Below, piece after piece: positions 23,864-31,811 of a stretch of DNA of 35,817 nucleotides. The stretch covers positions 1 to 35,817 of the forward strand of contig NZ_JPYA01000091.1 in the NCBI RefSeq assembly GCF_000750005.1, given 5' to 3'. This DNA comes from Geobacillus icigianus (lineage in GTDB: Bacteria; Bacillota; Bacilli; Bacillales; Anoxybacillaceae). Under the pieces are notes generated by a model. The model was given only the letters and a program-made list of their open reading frames with translations. It ran no database searches and was not told the origin of the DNA. The translations under genes and the position numbers were made by a program. The number at the start of each line of letters is the position of its first letter. Position 1 is the stretch's first letter.

Positions 23864-23953
23864 TTACCAACCGACACAAGCACAACCGACAATAATCAAT
23901 AAAATAAACAAGACGATCACAAGTGTATAACCGCTGCTGACAAAACCGCTCAT
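23864..23953 (-). CDS. YjcZ-type tiny membrane protein, 29 residues
   Basis: MSGFVSSGYTLVIVLFILLI, then IVGCACVGW. The shortest of the three: essentially one hydrophobic helix with a CAC motif. GGGAGGTG lies before the ATG. It is separated from the other two by 430 bases with a terminator, so it is its own unit. CACIGGW in the 32-residue protein and CACVGW here show the two short forms are closest to each other. Confidence 0.85.
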   Translation of the reverse strand: MSGFVSSGYTLVIVLFILLIIVGCACVGW

Positions 23954-23986
23954 GGCGGGCACCTCCCTTATGGATTGACGGGACCA

Positions 23987-24423
23987 TCATATGCGCCCGC
24001 CCGCCCAAATGGCCGGGCAAATGCCCATTTTTTTCCGAAAAACCCTTATTTTTCTTTCGTTCCCGTCTCCCCAGCCTTTTCGTTTGAAATAGAGGGCGAT
24101 AAGCGCGGCGACAGTGGCTATAAGGAGCAATGCGAGCGGATAACCGTAGCTCCATTTCAGCTCCGGCATGAACGTAAAATTCATGCCATAGATGCTGGCA
24201 ATAAACGTCATCGGTAAAAAATGACGCTCTCGACGGTTGGGATGTCCGTTCCGTCGATCAGCCGTTTTTGGGCGAATGGGTGGAGCGACCCTGACGAGAG
24301 AAGGCGCTCTAAATCCGGTCGGGATGCGGCAGTGAAATGGAGCCAGCATGACCGGTTGCCCGCCGGCGCATAGCGCCTGTATGCGTCATCGACTGCCGGA
24401 TGAAAGTGTTGTTGCATCGCCAT
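23987..24423 (-). pseudogene. corA magnesium-channel gene with its middle deleted
   Basis: An N-terminal piece (MAMQQHFHPAVDDAYRRYAP to KRLIDGTDIPTVE, about 65 residues) is followed, out of frame, by the CorA C-terminus FLPMTFIASIYGMNFTFMPE and LKWSYGYPLALLLIATVAAL with the GMN selectivity motif and part of the second helix. CorA proteins are around 300-320 residues, so about 180 residues, including most of the stalk helix, are gone. The frame change at the junction leads to TGA. The last residues past FKRKGWG also read into foreign sequence. It cannot form a channel. Confidence 0.75.
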
Positions 24424-24480
24424 CCATTGACGTCCTTTCTGTCATAAACCGTTCTAATCTGTTTGCTGGTTGCGAAAAAA

Positions 24481-24645
24481 CTAGTCGTCAAAGGCGAGGA
24501 TGGCTTCTGCTAGGCCGCGGCGCGCCAACGGACGATTTTCCATCACCGTCGGAGCTTCGCCGCGACCATTTTCCCGTGCGGACCCGTACCCTTTCTTGTT
24601 CTCTTCAAGGGAGCGCCGCCAACCGTAGCGGAAGCGATCGACCAA
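24481..24645 (-). CDS. Possible small ORF or gene remnant, unknown
   Basis: A TTG at 24645 opens VDRFRYGWRRSLEENKKGYG, then SARENGRGEAPTVMENRPLA and RRGLAEAILAFDD to the stop at 24481. The frame is open back into the end of the CDF gene. The composition looks protein-like, but the ribosome site is weak, and it may be a C-terminal remnant of a larger gene. No family is recognised. It directly follows the CDF exporter on the same strand. Confidence 0.25.
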   Translation of the reverse strand: MVDRFRYGWRRSLEENKKGYGSARENGRGEAPTVMENRPLARRGLAEAILAFDD

Positions 24646-24659
24646 CCGTCCAGCCTGAT

Positions 24660-25538
24660 CTAACCTTGCCGTTTTGCGCGCGATTGCGGCTCAACGTGAA
24701 CGTGCGTAGCTTGGATGTTGTGGCGCTTTTTCATTAAGCGCTCCACCTCGTCGGCGATCTCATGGCTTTTCGCCACCGTCAAGTGCGAGTCGACGCGAAT
24801 CGTGACTTCGAGCACCACCTCATTGCCAAGCAAGCGAGCTTTAATATCGGCGACATCGCGAACGCCGCCAACCGCGGCGATTTCGTCTCTGTAAACCGCG
24901 AGCTTCCGCTCATCAAAACCGTCCGTCAGCGTATGCGCCGTATCGACAAACACGTCCCATGCCGTCTTGCAAATGACCGCGCCGATGACGAGCGCCGCCA
25001 ATGGATCGAGCCACGGCCATTCGAAGCGGGCGCCGATGACACCCACGGCCGCCCCGACGCTCACGAGCGCGTCCGACAAATTGTCTTTCGCCACCGCCGC
25101 CAGCGCCGCGCTGTTCGTCTGGCGGGCGAGCCGCCGATTGATCGCGTAAATGCCCGTCATCAGCGCCGCTGAAACAGCAGCGGCCGCCCCGGCCAACGGA
25201 TCGGGCGCCGCCGTTGTTTCCTCTTGAAACAGCGAGCGGGCGCCGCCGGCAATGACATCGATGCCAATCGACACCATCAAAAAGGCGGCCAGCAGGGAAG
25301 AGATGTTCTCCGCGCGCGAGTGTCCGTACGGGTGGTTGCGATCGCGCGGTTTTTTGGCGATTTTCATGCCGACATAAACAGCCAAAGAAGCAATGATGTC
25401 GCTGAAATTATTCCAGCCATCGGCTTTCAGTCCATCCGAACCGGTCGCCTCCCCAACCAGCAGCTTGCCGGCGGCAAGCAAAAGATAGACGACGATGCTC
25501 AAGAACGCCCCAGCCTCGGGCCGCTGTTTCCATTCCAT
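24660..25538 (-). CDS. Cation diffusion facilitator, possibly manganese exporter (YeaB/MneS-like)
   Basis: About 292 residues with six predicted helices and a cytosolic C-terminal domain. GLKADGWNNFSDIIASLAVYVG in helix 2 and KDNLSDALVSVGAAVGV in helix 5 hold the metal site residues (N/D-x-x-D in both), a pattern seen in Mn-exporting CDFs such as B. subtilis MneS (YeaB); zinc exporters usually have His here. The C-terminal part (VVLEVTIRVDSHLTVAKSHEIADEVE, IQATHVHVEP) is the CDF dimer domain. I start at ATG 25538 (MEWKQR); TTG and GTG four or fewer codons upstream are possible, and none has a good ribosome site. Metal choice is inference. Confidence 0.85.
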   Translation of the reverse strand: MEWKQRPEAGAFLSIVVYLLLAAGKLLVGEATGSDGLKADGWNNFSDIIASLAVYVGMKIAKKPRDRNHPYGHSRAENISSLLAAFLMVSIGIDVIAGGARSLFQEETTAAPDPLAGAAAAVSAALMTGIYAINRRLARQTNSAALAAVAKDNLSDALVSVGAAVGVIGARFEWPWLDPLAALVIGAVICKTAWDVFVDTAHTLTDGFDERKLAVYRDEIAAVGGVRDVADIKARLLGNEVVLEVTIRVDSHLTVAKSHEIADEVERLMKKRHNIQATHVHVEPQSRAKRQG

Positions 25539-25725
25539 ATCCTTCACCAACCTAACGAATCTGATCGTTGCATGTATCAGTGTACCAGCTGAGAGGCGGT
25601 TGGGTCTACAGCAAGAAAATTTCCTTGCTGCACAAGTATAAAGACAAGCAAACTTTTTTTCCTAAAGGCAAAAAGAAGGGCGCCCGCGTATGATAAACTA
25701 AATCGAAGCGAAAGGAAGGAAGTCG

Positions 25726-26448
25726 ATGCCTTCGTACTTGGATTGGCTGGCGGACATGGGAATTGACGGTGCCCATCCCGGTGGCTTTGAGTTAACAAAA
25801 CAAATCTTACGTAAACTTAACATTGGCCGCGCCACATCCGTGCTCGATGTCGGGTGCGGAACCGGCCAGACAGCCGCGTATATCGCCAAGCAGTATCGGG
25901 CGGACGTTGCCGCCATTGACCTCCATCCGACGATGATCGCCAAGGCCCAACAGCACTTCGCCGCCCTGAAAGTTCCCGTCCAGCTGCAGCGCGCATCCGT
26001 CGAAGCGCTGCCGTTTCCTGCTGAAACGTTTGATCTCGTTCTTTCTGAATCGGTGCTCGCCTTCGTGTCCCTAAAAGAAGCGCTCGCCGAAATCTGGCGC
26101 GTGCTGAAACAAGGCGGCACATTCATCGGCATTGAAGCCTGTCATCAACGGCTGTCAGCCGCCGAACAGCAACGCATCGCCGCCTTTTACGGCTTTAGGC
26201 AGCTGTTGACGCCGGTGGAATGGAAAGAGGCGCTTCGTCAGAGCGAATTCCGTTGCCGGCATTTTTCCTATGCAGCGGCAGCAGAAGCGCCGCCCAACGC
26301 TGCCCCGATCATGATCGCCTTTCCGCCGGCGCCGGAAGCAGAACGCATATGGCAGACGCATCAACAGTTGACCGCTCAATTTGGCGATCGGCTTGGTTAT
26401 TGCCTTTTTTGGTGTGAAAAGCCGCTTTCCGACGCCCTCTCCCAATGA
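25726..26448 (+). CDS. Class I SAM-dependent methyltransferase
   Basis: 240 residues. Motif I VLDVGCGTGQTAAYIA, the acidic end of strand 2 (VAAIDLHP), ALPFPAETFDLVLSESVLAFV (motifs II and III region, Methyltransf_11 type) and IWRVLKQGGTFIGIE. The C-terminal 80 residues, rich in Ala and Gln, are not from a family I recognise. AAGGAAGGAAG precedes the ATG. It stands alone between the divergent CDF gene and a gene-free stretch. The substrate is unknown; similar proteins are often annotated as UbiE-like without evidence. Confidence 0.88.
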   Translation: MPSYLDWLADMGIDGAHPGGFELTKQILRKLNIGRATSVLDVGCGTGQTAAYIAKQYRADVAAIDLHPTMIAKAQQHFAALKVPVQLQRASVEALPFPAETFDLVLSESVLAFVSLKEALAEIWRVLKQGGTFIGIEACHQRLSAAEQQRIAAFYGFRQLLTPVEWKEALRQSEFRCRHFSYAAAAEAPPNAAPIMIAFPPAPEAERIWQTHQQLTAQFGDRLGYCLFWCEKPLSDALSQ

Positions 26449-26827
26449 ACGACCTGCGCGCGAAGGCCCATGCTGCGCTGCCCGCGACAGCGGAGAACAT
26501 CAAGCAGCAAGGGGCGAGGAAAAGAACGCGTTGTACAGCCGTTTCCTGCGATGCGGGATCGGTCAAAACGGCAGCGCCTCTCCATCCGACGCGCGCCGCC
26601 ACCTGACACCGGCGCTGCCGCGGCGTTTGGGCTCAAGAGGCGCCAAAGAGCTCTCCACCGCTGATCAGCGCGAAAAAGAAAGAGGTTCCGCCATGAGCGG
26701 AACCCCTTTTTCATGAATTGACACGCCGAACGCGACCGGTTCTGGAAGGGCGGTGATGTAAGGAAATAACATGGCAAACCCATATGGATGACATTTCCAT
26801 CCTCCTAGACATCTCCACCGCGGCTGG
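26449..26827. other. Gene-free stretch with a bidirectional terminator
   Basis: GGTTCCGC (26684-26691) and GCGGAACC (26697-26704) form a perfect stem around CATGA, with CCTTTTTC on the plus side and CTCTTTCTTTTT on the minus side, so it can end both the methyltransferase and the carboxypeptidase. The rest (26449-26680) is GC-rich with open frames but no ribosome site or recognisable protein. Confidence 0.6.
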
Positions 26828-27718
26828 CTACACTTTTTTCACCATTCGAAAATATTCTTCGAGCGTCAAGCCGCGCTCTTTCATCACCGCCGCTGCCTTT
26901 TTCCCGACATAACGGATGTGCCAAGGTTCATACTCGTAACCGGTCACCGCTTCCTTTCCTTTCGGATAGCGGATGATAAACCCGTACTCATGCGCATGGG
27001 CGGCAACCCATCTCCCTTCTTTGGTCGCGCCGAATGCCGACGTCAGCTGATAACCGGCCGAACGGCTGCTAATGTCGACGGCCAAACCGGTCTGATGTTC
27101 GCTTTGCCCCGGGTGAGCGACAGCTTGAACCGCTTGTTTCTCGCCTTTTTTCCGCACTTCTTCAGCAAAAATCGCCTGCTGCCGCTCATACGACCGATAG
27201 GCGGACACAGCCACCAGCTTTACGCCGGCGCGGCGGGCAGCGGCAAACATTTCCTCCAAGGCCGCCGCCGCTTCCGCTCGCATATACCGCTTTTCCGCCT
27301 TCGGGTCAGCAAAGGAAAACGGCACGCGCGGCACCACTAAATCGGCCGGCTTATAGCCCGGCGGAAGCGACTGCTCTTTATTGACAAGCACCAAAATGTT
27401 GTCCGGATTCATGATCACTTTTTGTCCGTTTTGCACTTTGACGATATTCCAATAGTTCTCCTCAAGCTGCAAGTCAGAAGCGGCCGGATGAGGGGAATGT
27501 GAGGATGCACCCGGCTGACCGCCATTCGCTGCCGGCGGCGTCCCGCCGCTTGGTGGGCTTTTTGGGCCGTCTGGCGTTTCCCCTGATCGATCGCTCGGCG
27601 CCGCACTCCCCGGCGGCTGTCCCGACGAGCCGGCCGTGTGGTGATCGGCGCGTTCCCCTGCTTGACAGCCGGCGAGCAATAAGCACGCCAGCATTGCCGC
27701 TTGCCATGGCTGTTTCAT
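26828..27718 (-). CDS. ldcB: LdcB/VanY-type peptidoglycan carboxypeptidase, lipoprotein (YodJ-like)
   Basis: 296 residues. The N-terminal MKQPWQAAMLACLLLAGC is a lipoprotein signal with lipobox LAGC (Cys18), so the protein is anchored outside the membrane. A 70-residue low-complexity Pro/Gly/Ser linker follows, then the M15B (VanY) domain: SAYRSYERQQAIF, SEHQTGLAVDIS (zinc His and Asp) and EPWHIRYVG (catalytic Glu, zinc His). Such enzymes trim the terminal D-Ala from stem tetrapeptides (L,D) or pentapeptides (D,D). The neighbour deoD 42 bases upstream on the same strand matches the yodJ-deoD neighbourhood of B. subtilis. ATG 27718 has AAAAGGGG about 9 bases upstream. Confidence 0.88.
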   Translation of the reverse strand: MKQPWQAAMLACLLLAGCQAGERADHHTAGSSGQPPGSAAPSDRSGETPDGPKSPPSGGTPPAANGGQPGASSHSPHPAASDLQLEENYWNIVKVQNGQKVIMNPDNILVLVNKEQSLPPGYKPADLVVPRVPFSFADPKAEKRYMRAEAAAALEEMFAAARRAGVKLVAVSAYRSYERQQAIFAEEVRKKGEKQAVQAVAHPGQSEHQTGLAVDISSRSAGYQLTSAFGATKEGRWVAAHAHEYGFIIRYPKGKEAVTGYEYEPWHIRYVGKKAAAVMKERGLTLEEYFRMVKKV

Positions 27719-27760
27719 CGATTTTTTCCCCTTTTCGTTCGAGGCCGCTTTCACACCTCA

Positions 27761-28471
27761 TCACACTCCGCTGCGGATGGCGGCCTCCAGTGCTACTTCC
27801 ATCATATCATGAAACGTCGTTTGCCGCTCTTCGGCGGTCGTTTCCTCACCAGTGAGAATATGATCGCTCACGGTCAGCACAGACAGCGCGCGGCAACCGA
27901 ACTTGGCCGCCAGCGTATAGAGCGCCGCCGTCTCCATCTCGACCGCCAAGACGCCATAGCGAGCCCACGTTTCCCAGTTCGGCTCATCGTTGTAAAACAT
28001 ATCAGCAGTAAAAACATTGCCGACTTTGAGCGCCAACCCTTTTTCAACACCCGCGTCATAGGCGGTCCGCAGCAACTGAAAGTCAGCGGTCGGCGCATAA
28101 TCGCGGCCGCGGAAAATGAGCCGATTCATGTTCGAATCGGTCGAAGCACTCATCGCCAAAATGACGTCGCGCACGCGCACATCCGGCTGAATCGCCCCGC
28201 ACGTTCCAACGCGGATGAGCGTTTTCACCCCATAGCTTTGGATGAGCTCGTTGACATAAATAGAAATGGAAGGAACGCCCATGCCCGTTCCTTGCACTGA
28301 AATGCGGTGCCCTTTGTACGTGCCCGTAAACCCGAGCATGCCGCGCACTTCGTTATAGCATACCGCTTCCTCAAGGAACGTTTCCGCGATGTATTTGGCG
28401 CGCAGCGGATCGCCCGGCAACAAAATGCGCTCCGCAATTTCCCCTTGTTTTGCTCCGATGTGGACGCTCAA
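27761..28471 (-). CDS. deoD: Purine nucleoside phosphorylase, DeoD type
   Basis: 236 residues of the hexameric bacterial PNP family, splitting purine (deoxy)nucleosides with phosphate. [30 protein letters not shown] holds the phosphate-binding GDPx[14 protein letters not shown] and [18 protein letters not shown] are family signatures, [12 protein letters not shown] binds the ribose, and SDHIL has the catalytic Asp. The start is TTG at 28471, fixed by AAAGGAGGAA 5-6 bases upstream and by the typical MSVHIGA N-terminus. Probably transcribed with the carboxypeptidase that follows. A promoter is at 28516-28545. Confidence 0.95.
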   Translation of the reverse strand: MSVHIGAKQGEIAERILLPGDPLRAKYIAETFLEEAVCYNEVRGMLGFTGTYKGHRISVQGTGMGVPSISIYVNELIQSYGVKTLIRVGTCGAIQPDVRVRDVILAMSASTDSNMNRLIFRGRDYAPTADFQLLRTAYDAGVEKGLALKVGNVFTADMFYNDEPNWETWARYGVLAVEMETAALYTLAAKFGCRALSVLTVSDHILTGEETTAEERQTTFHDMMEVALEAAIRSGV

Positions 28472-28515
28472 CGGAATTCCTCCTTTGATGATCTCATCAG
28501 TCGATGCTCTCGTTT

Positions 28516-28545
28516 ATCATATCACATCTTTGCGAAAAATGGCAG
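28516..28545 (-). promoter_or_regulatory. Promoter of deoD-ldcB
   Basis: Minus strand CTGCCA (28540-28545), an 18-base spacer and TATGAT (28516-28521), preceded by GTG. It lies 45 bases before the TTG start. The -35 box is only fair (4 of 6). Confidence 0.5.
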
Positions 28546-28623
28546 TCTTCCTTGAGAGTAGCGACAGCGGCGGGCGGGCACACGATGAAGGCCGGCATCA
28601 GCGGGAAAGGAGGGGCAGGAACG

Positions 28624-28731
28624 ATGAAAAAGAAACTGGCGCAAGCCGTTGAATACGCCAACAAAACCAATCCGTCATCCAAATCGAACAACCAACCATC
28701 GACATCCAAAAAGGAAAAGACAAAATTTTAA
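28624..28731 (+). CDS. 35-residue basic small protein, unknown
   Basis: MKKKLAQAVEYANKTNPSSK, then SNNQPSTSKKEKTKF. Lys/Ser/Asn-rich, no hydrophobic stretch. AAAGGAGGGG lies 7 bases before the ATG, and a terminator begins at its stop codon, so it is a well-formed single-gene unit. The frame is open upstream to 28504, but without another ribosome site. I do not recognise the family. It resembles in composition the many small polar proteins packed into bacillus spores. Confidence 0.6.
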   Translation: MKKKLAQAVEYANKTNPSSKSNNQPSTSKKEKTKF

Positions 28732-28754
28732 GGGAGAGCCGCTCTCCCTTTTTC
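28731..28754. terminator. Terminator shared by convergent genes
   Basis: AGGGAGAG and CTCTCCCT around CCG, then TTTTTC on the plus strand. On the minus strand it is followed by TAAAATTTTG. It lies between the 35-residue gene and the minus-strand membrane protein and overlaps both ends. Confidence 0.75.
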
Positions 28755-29160
28755 AAGATGTTTTGGAACGACGGTCATCGCCGCGATGACGGCGCGCCAA
28801 ATATCGTTCGTTAATATACAGCACTTTTTTGTCTTCGCTGCGCGTATATTTTTTCTCGCGCTCGCGCCATCTAGCAGCGAGCCAGCAGGCAAACAAGTAA
28901 AGGGGCAAGACAAGCTGCATCGCACCGGCGAACACGTACCAAAAACCGCTGATGTCCGCCAAGTCGCGCAAATAAATGCCGATGCCGCTCCACCGGTAAT
29001 ACGAAGCCGCGACGACAGCAGCGATGACGACAATATTGACGGCATGGAGAAACGGAACGTTCCTCCAGCGGAACAACACCCGCTCGACTTGCCCTTTCAG
29101 CCAAAGCAACCCTGCGATCAAAGCACCGCATAATAGCAGCGATAACGCTAGTGCGGTCAT
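28753..29160 (-). CDS. Small membrane protein, unknown
   Basis: 135 residues with about four hydrophobic helices: ALALSLLLCGALIAGLLWL, LHAVNIVVIAAVVAASYY, and two in the region from ISGFWYVFAGAMQLVLPLYL to FACWLAA. The C-terminal tail is highly charged (RWREREKKYTRSEDKK, RRHRGDDRRS), cytosolic by the positive-inside rule. ATG 29160 follows AAGGGG about 7 bases upstream. No family recognised. It is flanked by two small polar proteins encoded in the opposite direction. Confidence 0.65.
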   Translation of the reverse strand: MTALALSLLLCGALIAGLLWLKGQVERVLFRWRNVPFLHAVNIVVIAAVVAASYYRWSGIGIYLRDLADISGFWYVFAGAMQLVLPLYLFACWLAARWREREKKYTRSEDKKVLYINERYLARRHRGDDRRSKTS

Positions 29161-29272
29161 CGTTTCGTCCCCTTCCCTCTTTTTTGCGCGCCCGCCTGCA
29201 AACATTTTCCGCCGATGAACCGCCGCCAGCCCGCATACACTACCCATGACAACGGTTCAAGGAGGGAAAACA

Positions 29273-29431
29273 ATGGGCAAAAAGCACCGCAACCGCATCA
29301 ACGGGCAGAAAAAGAACAACCATATCCCAAAGGAAGCGTTAATCGCTGAAGACGCCGCGCACGCCAAAGAGTACTCCGCCGCCGGCGGCCGAAAAAACGG
29401 GCCGGGTCATCACCAGCATCCAGAATCATAG
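29273..29431 (+). CDS. 52-residue basic small protein, unknown
   Basis: MGKKHRNRINGQKKNNHIPK, then EALIAEDAAHAKEYSAAGGR and KNGPGHHQHPES. Polar, with a His-rich tail and no membrane segment. AAGGAGGG lies 7 bases before the ATG, and a terminator follows 10 bases after the stop. CATACACTA at 29233-29241 resembles a late-sporulation sigma -10 box (CATAnnnTA), but no matching -35 is clear. Family unknown. Confidence 0.6.
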   Translation: MGKKHRNRINGQKKNNHIPKEALIAEDAAHAKEYSAAGGRKNGPGHHQHPES

Positions 29432-29441
29432 CCAACCGCGG

Positions 29442-29474
29442 GGGTGTCCCAAAAGGACTGGGACACCCTCTCTC
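29442..29474 (+). terminator. Terminator after the 52-residue gene
   Basis: GGGTGTCCC and GGGACACCC, a perfect 9-bp stem around AAAAGGACT, followed by TCTCTC, a weak U tract. Confidence 0.65.
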
Positions 29475-29553
29475 ATCGCTATATAGAAGCACCAGCCGCT
29501 TTCCTGCCACAGTCGTGTCTTTCTTGAGGGCAGGTCGCTTTTTCGGCCAGCCC

Positions 29554-29718
29554 CTATTGCGATTCCGCCGGTTCGGTTTCATCCCAGGCGAGCGTGACGA
29601 CTCTCGTATAGTCCCCGCGCTCGATCTCTTCTTTCGTCGCCGGTTCGTTCAGCTCCTCGTCGTCATCGATGCCCGGCGCCACTGTCGGCACGTCACGCCG
29701 CTGACGGCGAAATTCCAT
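29554..29718 (-). CDS. 54-residue acidic small protein, unknown
   Basis: MEFRRQRRDVPTVAPGIDDD, then EELNEPATKEEIERGDYTRV and VTLAWDETEPAESQ. A basic head and acidic tail, no hydrophobic segment. AAAGGGGGCG lies about 5-7 bases before the ATG. It lies 153 bases downstream of yodL on the same strand and might be co-transcribed, as no terminator is seen between them. No family recognised. Confidence 0.6.
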   Translation of the reverse strand: MEFRRQRRDVPTVAPGIDDDEELNEPATKEEIERGDYTRVVTLAWDETEPAESQ

Positions 29719-29825
29719 CGCCTTCGCCCCCTTTCCTTTCTTATCCGTTCCCTAAAGCGTCGGGCTTTATTCGACATTTTTCTTTTATTATACCATTTTC
29801 GCTCGCAGCAGGCGACTATCTTTTT

Positions 29826-29878
29826 GAATATTCCGTCAACAAGCATCTTAGCGTTCGATATGAATATTCCGTCAACAA
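29826..29878. repeat. 17-bp direct repeat at the 3' end of yodL
   Basis: GAATATTCCGTCAACAA occurs at 29826-29842 and 29862-29878. The bases after each copy are also related (AGCATCTTAGCGTTCGA and ACCGCTTGACGTTCGA), giving a degenerate 36-base tandem duplication. The second copy includes the stop codon of yodL; the first lies beyond it. Confidence 0.7.
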
Positions 29879-30189
29879 ACCGCTTGACGTTCGACTCGTT
29901 TCCAGCCGTCAGGGCAAAGGCGATAGTACGTTTGTCCTTTCCGCCCTTCATCAATCAAGACGATATCCCCCGTCCCCATAAATCGGGCTTGGCAATGTTT
30001 CGGCATCAAATCGGCAACATTGAACGTCCGATAGATGATCGACAGCGCCTCATCGTGGCTTGATGCCGTCACCGTCAGCCGGCACACTTGCCGATAGCCT
30101 TTTGGCTCCCCGCAACGCGGCGTTTGAAAAACGACGGCCTCGTACACGCGTTTGCTCACCCATCTCCGTTTCCCCCAGAAGCGAACCAT
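29872..30189 (-). CDS. yodL: YodL-family protein
   Basis: 105 residues. The middle and C-terminal part (YRQVCRLTVTASSHDEALS, IIYRTFN, then RFMGTGDIVLIDEG and YYRLCPDGWKRV) match the YodL pattern, in which a STGDII-like strand follows a helix. In B. subtilis, YodL is made during sporulation and its overproduction disturbs the MreB cytoskeleton and cell width; that role is known there and only inferred here. AAAGGAGAGG lies 6 bases before the ATG at 30189. The cysteine-containing tail ends inside a short tandem duplication, so the last residues may differ from relatives. Confidence 0.75.
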   Translation of the reverse strand: MVRFWGKRRWVSKRVYEAVVFQTPRCGEPKGYRQVCRLTVTASSHDEALSIIYRTFNVADLMPKHCQARFMGTGDIVLIDEGRKGQTYYRLCPDGWKRVERQAVC

Positions 30190-30347
30190 CGTTTTCCTCT
30201 CCTTTCCCCTATAAATCGGTCATCTGTATCTTATACTATTGGTGACTGCCAGTGTCGATTCCTTCAGCAAAACCGCCCGTCTTTTGTCGAAAGGATTCCA
30301 TTGAACGAAATCAAAGCCCTTCTACCTAACGAAAGGAGAGACGATCG

Positions 30348-31454
30348 ATGCCCTTTCATCCGCTCGATTGGCTGCGCCACCCGCTGCAGCATGCCTATCG
30401 CTCTTTTTTGTACCGCCATCCGGTCCGCCTCGCCGACGCCGGTTTGCTTCACGAACTGATCGCTCGCCGCGCCGCCCGGCCGCCTCGCCCCGCGCGTCCG
30501 GAAGAGGAGGCGATCATCGCCGCCGTCCGGCGGGCGACAGCGGAACAAAACCGCAACAACGTCACGCGCACCGCCGCTTACTTGGCCATGTTCGAGCGCT
30601 ATCCCGAACTGCACTGGGCGTTTTTGGCCCATCTTGTCTCACGCAACGGCGGCTGGAATATGACCGACTTGCGCGGCGGTTTGCTGCCGCGCTTGTTGCC
30701 GAACGAAATGATCGCTCCCCTTTTTCTGTTTTTGGAGCGGGCCAACGCGTTAATTTTTCATGACGCTTATCCGCAGCTTCTGCTGTATGCGGAAAGCAAG
30801 CGCAGAAGAACGCCGCTCTTTCACCTGTTGCCGGCATTGGGCGTGTCCTCGTTTATGCAGCCGCTGTGGGAACTTTTTTGGCACACCGGGGACGCCCCGC
30901 TTCTCACGGTTGCCTTGATCGTGAACGAACAATACTACATCCAGCTCCGCGTCGTCGAGCACCCGTTTTTCCGCGCCCGCGTGCTGTCAAGCTGGCCGTT
31001 TATCGTCGAGCAATGGCTTGGTTTCAACGATGTGCTCATCCCGTTTGAGCAAAACGGCCGCGTCAATCTAGCGGGCACGACGGTGCGTGATTTCATCGAT
31101 GTCCACCACCGCATTCATATCGGCAAAACGCTGTACAGCTTGCTTTTATTCGATGCTCGGCTGTTCCGCGGCGCTGTTCGGTTTGCCCGCCGCGTCCCCC
31201 ATAGCGGCTCCCGCGCTGATGTTTGGCCGCAGCGGTTTACCGCCGACCGCGGCGGACACCGCCTTTACAGCCCAACGCTGGAATCCGTGTGGCCCGATCT
31301 CATTCATTCGTTTTCCGATCAGCGCGACTGGTTCACGGATCATACGATCGTCCGCGCCCTTGAAACGCTTCCGCTCCCGGCTTCCGGCGACATGAACGGC
31401 CGCTACGAGCGGCATTTGGCCATGATGAAAGCCGCCGCTCAGGCGGCCGAGTGA
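30348..31454 (+). CDS. DUF2515-family protein (YppC-like)
   Basis: 368 residues. NRNNVTRTAAYLAMFERYPELHWAFLAHLVSRNGGWNMTDLRGGLL is the hallmark N-terminal block of DUF2515 (B. subtilis YppC), and QLRVVEHPFFRARVLSSWPFIVEQWLGFNDVLIP is another conserved stretch. No signal peptide and no clear membrane helix despite aromatic-rich segments. The function is unknown in all relatives I know. AAAGGAGAG lies 8-9 bases before the ATG. It is divergent from yodL and convergent with yozD. In B. subtilis yppC is not next to yodL, so this neighbourhood is rearranged. Confidence 0.82.
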   Translation: MPFHPLDWLRHPLQHAYRSFLYRHPVRLADAGLLHELIARRAARPPRPARPEEEAIIAAVRRATAEQNRNNVTRTAAYLAMFERYPELHWAFLAHLVSRNGGWNMTDLRGGLLPRLLPNEMIAPLFLFLERANALIFHDAYPQLLLYAESKRRRTPLFHLLPALGVSSFMQPLWELFWHTGDAPLLTVALIVNEQYYIQLRVVEHPFFRARVLSSWPFIVEQWLGFNDVLIPFEQNGRVNLAGTTVRDFIDVHHRIHIGKTLYSLLLFDARLFRGAVRFARRVPHSGSRADVWPQRFTADRGGHRLYSPTLESVWPDLIHSFSDQRDWFTDHTIVRALETLPLPASGDMNGRYERHLAMMKAAAQAAE

Positions 31455-31502
31455 GCTTTCCTCATGGCTTTCTTTCGCCAAGACGACAAAAACGACGAGC
31501 TG

Positions 31503-31682
31503 TCACTCGTCGTCGACATCGATTTCCTCATCAATCAGGCACTTTTCCAGCAAATAGTCAAACGTAATGTCAGCCAGTTCCGCGAGCTCCTCTTGCGTCG
31601 GCACAAATCCGCGGCGGATCAGCTGTTCATAAAAAAACTCCGCGATTTCTTCCGTGTCGATCACCACTTCAATTTCCTTCAC
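31503..31682 (-). CDS. yozD: YozD-family small acidic protein
   Basis: 59 residues from a GTG start at 31682: VKEIEVVIDTEEIAEFFYEQ, then LIRRGFVPTQEELAELADIT and FDYLLEKCLIDEEIDVDDE. This matches the YozD family of bacilli (function unknown). GGGGGCGAGAGG lies upstream of the GTG. In B. subtilis yozD, yodN and yozE are neighbours, as here, but a 42-residue gene in the opposite direction (31812) separates yozD from yodN in this window. Confidence 0.8.
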   Translation of the reverse strand: MKEIEVVIDTEEIAEFFYEQLIRRGFVPTQEELAELADITFDYLLEKCLIDEEIDVDDE

Positions 31683-31811
31683 TGCCTCTCGCCCCCTTTG
31701 TAATGTTGTATGTCACGGCTTTCTCCTTTATGTCAAAAATGACGCTGTTCTATCTTCGTTCTCTTCCCCATATGTATGTATTGACCATACGAAAACATGG
31801 AGGCGAAACCG

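Noticed and set aside
26449..26680. Several overlapping open frames after the methyltransferase gene
   Set aside because: None has a ribosome site or recognisable protein sequence; they look like chance frames in GC-rich DNA.
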